From a candidate division KSB1 bacterium (GTDB taxonomy: Bacteria; Zhuqueibacterota; JdFR-76; DREG01), in NCBI GenBank assembly GCA_022566355.1, contig JADFJB010000052.1:1-31502 (forward strand): DNA of 31,502 nt, read 5' to 3'. Shown here piece after piece: positions 1 through 6,947 of this stretch; the first letter of the stretch is position 1; the number at the start of each line of letters is the position of its first letter. Both the position numbers and the translations under genes were made by a program. The notes beneath the pieces are model-generated. The model did no database searches and was not told the origin of the DNA. It was given only the letters and a program-made list of their open reading frames with translations.

Positions 1-60
1 TTTTCTATTATTATTTGTTACGAAAGCCATTGATTTTTGCCAAACTAGGAGGTCTCTATA

Positions 61-239
61 TGTCTTCATTTTAATATCCCCTCAATCTAAATGAGTTAGG
101 TTTTTTAAACTTTGTGCCTTTGTGCCTCTGTCACTTTGTGCCTTCTCCACTGTCTTCATATAAGTTTCCCCTGTATTTATTATTCAAGTTTTTATTAACT
201 TTGTGCCTTTGTGCCTATTTATCTTTGTCACTATCTACC
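61..239. repeat. Diverged two-copy direct repeat with a period-8 core
   Basis: Two roughly 90-bp units start with the same TGTCTTCAT (61 and 151), share a TCCCCT block near base 17 of the unit, and share an exact 20-bp match at 108-127 and 197-216. The core is an 8-bp periodicity: CTTTGTGC at 110-117, 118-125 and 134-141, with the degenerate unit CTCTGTCA at 126-133. In the second copy CTTTGTGC occurs at 199-206 and 207-214 and CTTTGTCA at 223-230 in the same register. The second copy runs into the 3' end of the oxygenase gene on the minus strand. Similar TTTGTGCC-type simple repeats are, from memory, dispersed in many environmental bacterial genomes; their function is unknown to me. Confidence 0.75.
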
Positions 240-1303
240 GCATAATCATCACCATAATACTTGCTGGTTGTTTTAGTATGAAATTTAATCGCTGAGATCG
301 GCTCATATTTTGGTTCACCGAGCCCGGGCAGGACTTCGAGGATCTCTTCTTCCCAGACATAAATGGCCATCGGAAAAGTCACGCGAGGCTTGCCAAAGAG
401 TCTTCTTTCGATAGGTTTTCCCACACGATGTGTGGTTGAGGGAAGTCTATCGTTGGTTATTCGCTGCATATAATCGCCGGTATTCAAAATGATGCTGCCT
501 TGTGGTGGATTTAACCGAATCCATTTCATGTTCTCCCGATTCAATACCTGCAATCCGTCCACCTCCTGTGCTGGCAGAATTGTAAAAAAATCAACATCTT
601 CATGACCGAGCATCCGGCCGGCGCCGGATTCATCATCTTCTTTACTAATTGGTGGATAATAATTCAATCGGAAACCAAAATTTGTATTTGTGAATTTCTG
701 ATCATAGAGATGTGGATCGCAACCCAAATAGGTGAGAACGCTTTGCATTAAGGGTATAAATAGCTTTTCATGCTGCAAACAAATCTGCCTGAAAAAAGGC
801 TCATAACCTGGCTTTGGCCAGTATGTAGATTCGTTATAATTGGGGTCGCTATCCATATCAAATGCGCGTCTGCAAAAAACCCATCCTTCAACAAGATCCG
901 GATGTATGATTGTGGTTTCCTTCATCGGAAAGTAACCTTGGTTTACCGACCCAAACCTCTCGGATTTATATTTCATTCTTTCTTCCCGGGTGGTTTGTTC
1001 AAAAAATTCGCATGTTTTCTTTTTACCTTCTTCATATAATCCAGGATCTATTCCATGCCCGGTGAGAATGGCAAATCCCAAACGTTCCAGGGCTTCCCCT
1101 AATTCCTGAGCAAACTGTTTCTTCCCTTGTTCGCCATTATTTAAGAATTGTCCGATGTCGCAGGTTTTTATAATTGTTTCGTTATCGAATTCTTCATCAA
1201 CTTCACCTTCTGCCAAATGATAGGTTTGTTCCTTCTTAACCTGGTCATATTTGCTGAAGTCCTGGTTGACAGCAGTGATGCCTTTATCTTTTAATGAACC
1301 CAT
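215..1303 (-). CDS. Isopenicillin N synthase-like 2-oxoglutarate/Fe(II) oxygenase
   Basis: Predicted cytoplasmic non-heme iron oxygenase of the IPNS/2OG-Fe(II) superfamily, 362 aa. The C-terminal half carries the jelly-roll signature: HED with His234 and Asp236 as iron ligands, then GLQV, then NTGD, then the third ligand His292 in STTHRV, and Arg307 in RVTFP where the family's co-substrate-binding RxS normally sits (Ser replaced by Thr). The N-terminal DIGQF and LGFAILTGHGI segments match the usual DIOX_N region. I start at the ATG at 1303 because AAGGA lies just upstream; 22 further in-frame codons extend to 1369 without a visible ribosome site. The substrate cannot be deduced: plant-type hydroxylases, ethylene-forming enzymes and IPNS all share these motifs. 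It is divergent from cphB, with 197 bp between start codons. The last codons and the stop fall in the repeat at 61-239, so the DSDKDK tail is probably repeat-derived. Confidence 0.88.
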   Translation of the reverse strand: MGSLKDKGITAVNQDFSKYDQVKKEQTYHLAEGEVDEEFDNETIIKTCDIGQFLNNGEQGKKQFAQELGEALERLGFAILTGHGIDPGLYEEGKKKTCEFFEQTTREERMKYKSERFGSVNQGYFPMKETTIIHPDLVEGWVFCRRAFDMDSDPNYNESTYWPKPGYEPFFRQICLQHEKLFIPLMQSVLTYLGCDPHLYDQKFTNTNFGFRLNYYPPISKEDDESGAGRMLGHEDVDFFTILPAQEVDGLQVLNRENMKWIRLNPPQGSIILNTGDYMQRITNDRLPSTTHRVGKPIERRLFGKPRVTFPMAIYVWEEEILEVLPGLGEPKYEPISAIKFHTKTTSKYYGDDYAVDSDKDK

Positions 1304-1500
1304 TATTTTTTCCTTATTTTTTGAAGGTTGATGCAACATAATAGGTACGAATATAATATGCAAGAACATTATTTAAAACCTGCAAATTCCTGGTTGCTAT
1401 ATAAAATGAAAAAATATTCCTTGAACTTTGCTTCCTTGTTGTGCATTTTCTTACATAATTTAATTGAACGCTTAGATTTAAATACGATAAGAAAAGAACT

Positions 1501-2355
1501 ATGAGTCCATCGATTGGTGTTGAAGGAAAAGAAAGAGGTTATATTGTCGCCGTTGGTGGCGCCGAAAAGCATTCTACTAAAGCCATAATTCTACAAAAGT
1601 TTACCGAATTAGCCAATTCAAATGGTGGTCAAATTGTGGTCATACCGACCGCCTCCGAAACCGAAGAAACCGGGCACCGATATATTAAAATCTTTAGCAA
1701 ACTAGGCGTTAGAAAAGAAGTGCTATCCATTCCCATTAAAACGAGATCGGATAGCGAGAAACCTGATTATGTTGAAAAGCTGGAAAGCGCTTCTGCCATT
1801 TTTATCACAGGTGGGAACCAGTTACGGTTGTCAACCGTCATGGGCGGCACTTCCGTTGCCCGATTAATTCGTAAATTAAATGCGGAAGGAGTTCATGTTG
1901 CGGGCACCTCGGCTGGTGCGGCTATTCTGTCCGAACATATGATCGCCGGTGGCGCAAGCGGGGCCACGCCGACGCCGGATGGTGTTACACTTGCGCCTGG
2001 TTTAGGTTTAACCAACAGCTTAATAATCGATCAGCATTTTCGCCAGCGAGATCGTTTGGGGCGCTTATTGGCTGCATTATCTTACAATCCCTTCATGTCC
2101 GGAATTGGTCTTGATGAGGACACTGCCATTTTCATAAATCCAAAAGGTGTTTTGGAAGTTGTTGGCAGTGGCGCGGTAACAATCATCGATCCAAGCAAAC
2201 TGAAATATTCATCGATGGGTTCCGTTCGCGCCGGACAACCGGTTAGCTTGATTGGCCTTCGTTTGCATATTCTAGCCAGCGGCGGACGGTATGATACTCA
2301 CTCACGTGAAGCGATCATCGATGATAAAAACGATAAACAAATTACTTCGAAATAA
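1501..2355 (+). CDS. cphB: Cyanophycinase
   Basis: Serine exopeptidase of family S51 that degrades cyanophycin to beta-Asp-Arg dipeptides; 284 aa, cytoplasmic, close to the family's usual length. Visible motifs are an early GYIVAVGGAE, the ITGGNQ loop (102-107), the nucleophile elbow GTSAGA with Ser137, DQHF with His179, and GLDEDTA with Glu206. The Ser-His-Glu spacing (42 and 27 residues) equals the spacing I recall for the characterised Synechocystis enzyme (Ser132/His174/Glu201). The start is the first ATG; the upstream AAGAAAAGAA is only a weak ribosome site. It is followed after 58 bp by cphA, the common pairing of degrading and synthesising enzyme. There is no signal peptide, so this is the intracellular type rather than the secreted type. 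Confidence 0.96.
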   Translation: MSPSIGVEGKERGYIVAVGGAEKHSTKAIILQKFTELANSNGGQIVVIPTASETEETGHRYIKIFSKLGVRKEVLSIPIKTRSDSEKPDYVEKLESASAIFITGGNQLRLSTVMGGTSVARLIRKLNAEGVHVAGTSAGAAILSEHMIAGGASGATPTPDGVTLAPGLGLTNSLIIDQHFRQRDRLGRLLAALSYNPFMSGIGLDEDTAIFINPKGVLEVVGSGAVTIIDPSKLKYSSMGSVRAGQPVSLIGLRLHILASGGRYDTHSREAIIDDKNDKQITSK

Positions 2356-2413
2356 TTCAGATGGGTTGACTAACTTTTCTTTTTGTAAAGGTAATTTTGC
2401 AGGAATTTAAGTT

Positions 2414-5209
2414 ATGAAAATATTATCAACAAATGTTTATTTAGGACCGAATCTTTACGCTCATTTTCCGGTGATCCGCCATGTTATTGATATTGGCATT
2501 TTGGAAGACTGGCCGACGAAACGACTTGGAAAAGAATTTATCGATGGCTTGCTGGAAAAACTGCCGGGTCTTCAGGAGCATGGCTGTTCCTATGGAGAAC
2601 CAGGTGGCTTCATACGGAGGATGACAGAAGATGAAGGAACCTGGCTCGGGCATGTTTGGGAGCACGTAATTATCGAATTACAAAACGAAGCTGGATCTGA
2701 TGTAACCTTTGGTAAAACTCGTTCAACGGAAATTTCCGGTCAATATAATATGGTATTCGAATATAAGCATCGTGAGGTTGGATTAGAAGCCAGTCGTCTC
2801 GGAAACCAATTGATAAACCATTTGCTGCCGGAGGATTTAAAGAAACAGTTCGAATCTGAAATTGATGCTGAATTTAATTTCGATGAAGACCGAGACGCTT
2901 TTATTCAATTTGCCCAGCGAAAAGAATTAGGGCCTAGCACCGCTTCTTTGGTTAAAGCAGCCATGGAACGAGATATCCCTTTTTTAAGGCTTAATAAATA
3001 TAGTTTGGTACAATTTGGTCACGGTAAATACCAGCGTAGAATACAGGCAACTGTAACCAGCGAAACGCGACACATCGCCGTCGAGATTGCTTGTGATAAA
3101 GAAGATACCCATAATTTGCTTAGCGACCTGGGATTACCGGTTCCCAAGCAGAGGTTAGTGTATAACGAAAGACAAGCTATTAGAGCTGCTTTGCATATCG
3201 GCTACCCGGTTGTGGTAAAACCATTGAATGCAAATCATGGACGAGGGGTCACAATCAATATTTCGGATGATGAAGAAGTAAAGACGGCTTTTACTGTTGC
3301 ACAGGACTTTGGCTCCAGCCGGTCCGTTGTGGTTGAAAGTTATATCACCGGATTTGATCATCGTATGCTGGTTGTTAATGCAAGGCTTGTGGCAGTATCA
3401 AAACGTGTTCCCGGCCATGTGGTGGGTGACGGCGTAAAAACAGTTACAGAATTAATCGATGAAGTAAATCAAGATCCAAGACGTGGTATAGGACATGAGA
3501 AGGTTCTAACCAAATTAAAATTCGATCAGCAGGCTGAACAGCTTTTGCAGGAAAAAGGCTATACAAAGGATACAATACTAAAAAAAGACGAGATTGTATA
3601 TTTGCGTTCAACAGCCAACCTGTCAACCGGTGGAACGGCAATAGATTTGACGGATGTGGTTCATCCGGATAATCGAGATATGGCTGTTCGCACAGTACAG
3701 GCAATCGGGCTCGATGTCGCCGGTGTAGATTTTTTGACCGATGATATTACACAATCGTATAAAGATATCGGCGGTGCAATAGTGGAAGTCAATGCAGCAC
3801 CGGGATTTCGCATGCATGTTGCACCCAGCGAAGGAAAACCACGAGATGTGGCGGGCCCAGTGATGGATATGCTGTTTCAGCCCGGTACTCCTGCAAGAAT
3901 CCCAATAGCCGCAATTACAGGCACAAATGGTAAAACTACTACCTCCAGGATGTTGGCCCATATTCTTAAAACCGCCGGACATGTAGTGGGAATGACCTCC
4001 AGCGATGGTGTTTATATCGATGGCCACCTTACTGTTAAAGGCGATATGACGGGTCCCATATCGGCACAGATGGTTTTACGTGATCCTTCTGTCGATATTG
4101 CCGTTATGGAAACTGCTCGTGGAGGTTTGCTTCGCGGCGGGATGGGATATCGTCGATGCAACGTAGCTGCCTGTCTGAATGTCACTGAAGATCATCTTGG
4201 TATCAAAGGAATTGACACCCTGGAACAGCTTGCTGAACTCAAGAGAATTGTGATCGAAGTGGCAAAAGACACTGCTATGTTAAATGCCGACGATCCTTTT
4301 TGTCTTAAAATGGCGGATTTTACCAAGGCAGAACATATTTGTTACGTAACCATGAATCCGGAACATGATTTAGTACGTGAACATATTCGATCTGGCGGCA
4401 GAGCCGTTGTTCTGGAAAAAGGCATTAACGGGGATATGATTACACTTTTTGACAACAATGCCCATATTCCCCTGTTGTGGACGCATTTAATTCCGGCAAC
4501 CATGGAAGGAATTGCAATTCACAATGTGCAAAATGCCATGTTTGCTGCCGGATTGGCTTATTTCCTGGGAAAATCCCTCGAAGATATTCGACATGGTTTG
4601 CGCACTTACTCCGCTTCTTTCTTTCAATCTCCAGGTCGAATGAATGTATTCGATGGCCATCCTTTTAAAGTCATTCTCGATTATGCCCACAATCCGGCGG
4701 CAATGGAAATAATGTGCCAGTTGGCAGATAAACTGGATACAAAAGGAAAAAAGATGTGCGTGCTTTCCGCTCCAGGCGACCGAAGGGATGAAGATATTCA
4801 GGAAATTGCCAGAATCGCTTCCAAACATTTTGATGAATTTATTTGTAAAGCGGATGACAATCGACGAAAAAGAGGCGCTGAAGAGGTGCCTAAAATGTTG
4901 CAGAAAACTCTCTTGGCAGAAGGTATAACTTCTGCGAATATTAAAATGATTCCGGATGAAGTCGAAGCTGTCGACAAGGCTCTACAGAGTGCCAGGCAAG
5001 ATGATCTTCTCATTATTTTTGGCGATGAAATCACCAGGTGCTGGAAGCAAATTATAAATTTTAATTCGGATGGAAATGTTGCAAAGCCTGGTTCTTCTGC
5101 AATATCTAAGGATCATCAAACTCCGGCGGAAGGATTCGTTATAGATAAAGACCAACGCCTGGTTCGTGATGATAGAGGCGTTCGTTTGGCAAAGGAAGAA
5201 GCCGATTGA
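2414..5209 (+). CDS. cphA: Cyanophycin synthetase (CphA1 type)
   Basis: ATP-dependent non-ribosomal synthesis of multi-L-arginyl-poly-L-aspartate, a cytoplasmic nitrogen reserve. The 931 aa show the full three-domain plan. The N-terminal CphA domain (about 1-160) starts KILSTNVYLGPNLYA. An ATP-grasp domain (about 220-490) has the KPLNANHGRGV glycine-rich loop and EVNAAPGFRMH as the metal-binding end; it adds Asp to the backbone. A Mur-ligase-like domain (about 495-885) with P-loop GTNGKTTT (503-510), TEDHLG and DYAHNP (756-761) adds Arg. The protein is somewhat longer than the roughly 870 aa of cyanobacterial CphA because of a C-terminal tail of about 50 residues ending in LVRDDRGVRLAKEEAD. 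AGGA lies 12 bases before the ATG. The last codon region overlaps the next gene by four bases. Confidence 0.97.
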   Translation: MKILSTNVYLGPNLYAHFPVIRHVIDIGILEDWPTKRLGKEFIDGLLEKLPGLQEHGCSYGEPGGFIRRMTEDEGTWLGHVWEHVIIELQNEAGSDVTFGKTRSTEISGQYNMVFEYKHREVGLEASRLGNQLINHLLPEDLKKQFESEIDAEFNFDEDRDAFIQFAQRKELGPSTASLVKAAMERDIPFLRLNKYSLVQFGHGKYQRRIQATVTSETRHIAVEIACDKEDTHNLLSDLGLPVPKQRLVYNERQAIRAALHIGYPVVVKPLNANHGRGVTINISDDEEVKTAFTVAQDFGSSRSVVVESYITGFDHRMLVVNARLVAVSKRVPGHVVGDGVKTVTELIDEVNQDPRRGIGHEKVLTKLKFDQQAEQLLQEKGYTKDTILKKDEIVYLRSTANLSTGGTAIDLTDVVHPDNRDMAVRTVQAIGLDVAGVDFLTDDITQSYKDIGGAIVEVNAAPGFRMHVAPSEGKPRDVAGPVMDMLFQPGTPARIPIAAITGTNGKTTTSRMLAHILKTAGHVVGMTSSDGVYIDGHLTVKGDMTGPISAQMVLRDPSVDIAVMETARGGLLRGGMGYRRCNVAACLNVTEDHLGIKGIDTLEQLAELKRIVIEVAKDTAMLNADDPFCLKMADFTKAEHICYVTMNPEHDLVREHIRSGGRAVVLEKGINGDMITLFDNNAHIPLLWTHLIPATMEGIAIHNVQNAMFAAGLAYFLGKSLEDIRHGLRTYSASFFQSPGRMNVFDGHPFKVILDYAHNPAAMEIMCQLADKLDTKGKKMCVLSAPGDRRDEDIQEIARIASKHFDEFICKADDNRRKRGAEEVPKMLQKTLLAEGITSANIKMIPDEVEAVDKALQSARQDDLLIIFGDEITRCWKQIINFNSDGNVAKPGSSAISKDHQTPAEGFVIDKDQRLVRDDRGVRLAKEEAD

Positions 5210-6915
5210 CCGAACCTGGTAAAAAGCTGGAAATTCAAGACAGCCGTCGTTTGACGGGTGCAAATTTGCTGTCCAATGAAGCGGGGGCAATTTTAGATGT
5301 AACCATTTCGGGTTATCCCATTGATGAAGTTGTCCATCTATGGCAACAACAGGCGCTTCATCTTCTTGAAGGTATTGGTTGGATTAAGGAACAGATATTT
5401 TTTCGTGTATTTAATCAAGGCGCCAGTCTCTCATTGAGTGCTCCTGTGGATGCACTTTACGCTGCCACAGAAGTGAATGAGGCGGCCTGGAATTCTGCGG
5501 TTGCTAATTTGCAGCGTGAGGATGTCGTTGATTATAATTTGACTGTAGATCAACTAAAAAAAACAATCGATGCAGAACAGAATCCTGATTTGATTCGGCT
5601 TATGGATGCGTCACAGGAAAGAGGTGTTTGCTTTTTATCGGATGATGAAACTGTCTCGATTGGAATGGGGATAGGTTCTAAAACATGGGAAGTGGATGAA
5701 ATACCGCATCCTGATAAAATCTCATGGCATAAAATTCATGACATTCCTTTGGCATTGGTAACCGGAACGAATGGAAAATCCACCACCGTCCGATTGCTGG
5801 CGTCCATGCTTAAATCAGCAGGGAAGATCGCTGGAATTACCTCGACAGACTATATCCGAGTCGGAGAGGAAATTATCGATTCAGGCGATTACTCTGGCCC
5901 CGGTGGGGCTCGCACGTTACTACGGGATGATCGTGTGGAAGTCGGCGTTTTGGAAGTCGCCCGCGGCGGAATTTTGCGACGAGGGTTAGGTGTTCCAAAA
6001 GCTGATACTGCTATCGTTACCAATGTAGCGGTCGACCATTTAGGACAATATGGCATCGACACATTAGATGATCTGATCCAGGCAAAACTGGTTGTCAATC
6101 GTTCTTTGAATTCAAATGGAAAATTAGTATTAAATGCTGATGATGAAGGAATAGTGCGACATGCTAAAACCGTTAAAACGCCGATCTGCTGGTTTAGTTT
6201 AGATGAGAATAATCCTGTAATTATAGATCATCTCAACAACGGCGGCTGTGTGTGTACTATTAAAGATAATCAAATGATCTATCAATCAATCAGTGGACAA
6301 GAAAAAATTGTCCCTATAAATAATATCCCTATTGCAATGAATGGCGCCTCTAAGCATAATACGGCCAATTGTCTCGGTGCTATTGGTCTTGCCAAATCGT
6401 TGCAAATAAACCGTTTTGCCATTGTAGAAGGATTAACATCATTCCGAGGTGATTTAAAGGACAACCCAGGCAGGGGTAATTTATTTGAAATCAATGGTGC
6501 CAAAATAATGATAGATTTTGCCCACAACGTTCATGGGATGTCGGCTATTGTGGATACAGTTTCATCCATACCTGCTCATCGACGCTTGTTGCTAATGGGG
6601 CAGGCTGGCGATCGTACTGATGAGGAAATTCGAGCATTAACCCAGATCGCATGGCAGATTCATCCGGATAGAATTGTCCTAACGGACCTTCCTGTTTACT
6701 TGCGAGGCCGGGAAGAAGGTGAAGTTCCAATGATCATACAAAAGGAGTTAATTCGTTTGGGATCGAGCGCTGCATCTATTATATTAACAAAAACCCCCCT
6801 GGATGGTGTAAAAGAAGCAATCGATTGGGCGCAGGAAGGCGACTTGTTACTTTTATTAATTTTAGCTCAGCGTAACGAAGTGTTTGAATATCTGAATAGT
6901 AGGTTAACAAATTAA
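5206..6915 (+). CDS. Mur-ligase-like CphA partner lacking ATP-grasp
   Basis: A 569-aa protein whose residues about 180-565 form a Mur-ligase fold resembling the C-terminal half of CphA: P-loop VTGTNGKST (185-193), LEVARGGILRRGLG (249-262), NVAVDHLG, and a DFAHN motif equivalent to DYAHN of CphA. Residues 1-180 are unlike the CphA N-domain and include GASLSLSAPVDALYAATEVN; there is no ATP-grasp. The start is TTG at 5206, inside the TGA stop of cphA (TTGA overlap), with AAGGAAGAAG just upstream, so translation is coupled to cphA. I recall unnamed Mur ligase family proteins of this type next to cphA in other phyla, but know of no assigned function. Plausible roles are an accessory ligase acting on cyanophycin, a dipeptide-recycling ligase, or a CphA partner subunit. 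Family assignment is firm; function is open. Confidence 0.85.
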   Translation: MTEPGKKLEIQDSRRLTGANLLSNEAGAILDVTISGYPIDEVVHLWQQQALHLLEGIGWIKEQIFFRVFNQGASLSLSAPVDALYAATEVNEAAWNSAVANLQREDVVDYNLTVDQLKKTIDAEQNPDLIRLMDASQERGVCFLSDDETVSIGMGIGSKTWEVDEIPHPDKISWHKIHDIPLALVTGTNGKSTTVRLLASMLKSAGKIAGITSTDYIRVGEEIIDSGDYSGPGGARTLLRDDRVEVGVLEVARGGILRRGLGVPKADTAIVTNVAVDHLGQYGIDTLDDLIQAKLVVNRSLNSNGKLVLNADDEGIVRHAKTVKTPICWFSLDENNPVIIDHLNNGGCVCTIKDNQMIYQSISGQEKIVPINNIPIAMNGASKHNTANCLGAIGLAKSLQINRFAIVEGLTSFRGDLKDNPGRGNLFEINGAKIMIDFAHNVHGMSAIVDTVSSIPAHRRLLLMGQAGDRTDEEIRALTQIAWQIHPDRIVLTDLPVYLRGREEGEVPMIIQKELIRLGSSAASIILTKTPLDGVKEAIDWAQEGDLLLLLILAQRNEVFEYLNSRLTN

Positions 6916-6947
6916 TATGATTAGATCAATTAATCGAAGGAGGTAAT

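Noticed and set aside
3623-4027. 134-codon minus-strand frame
   Set aside because: Antisense to the ATP-grasp/P-loop junction of cphA; no independent coding evidence.
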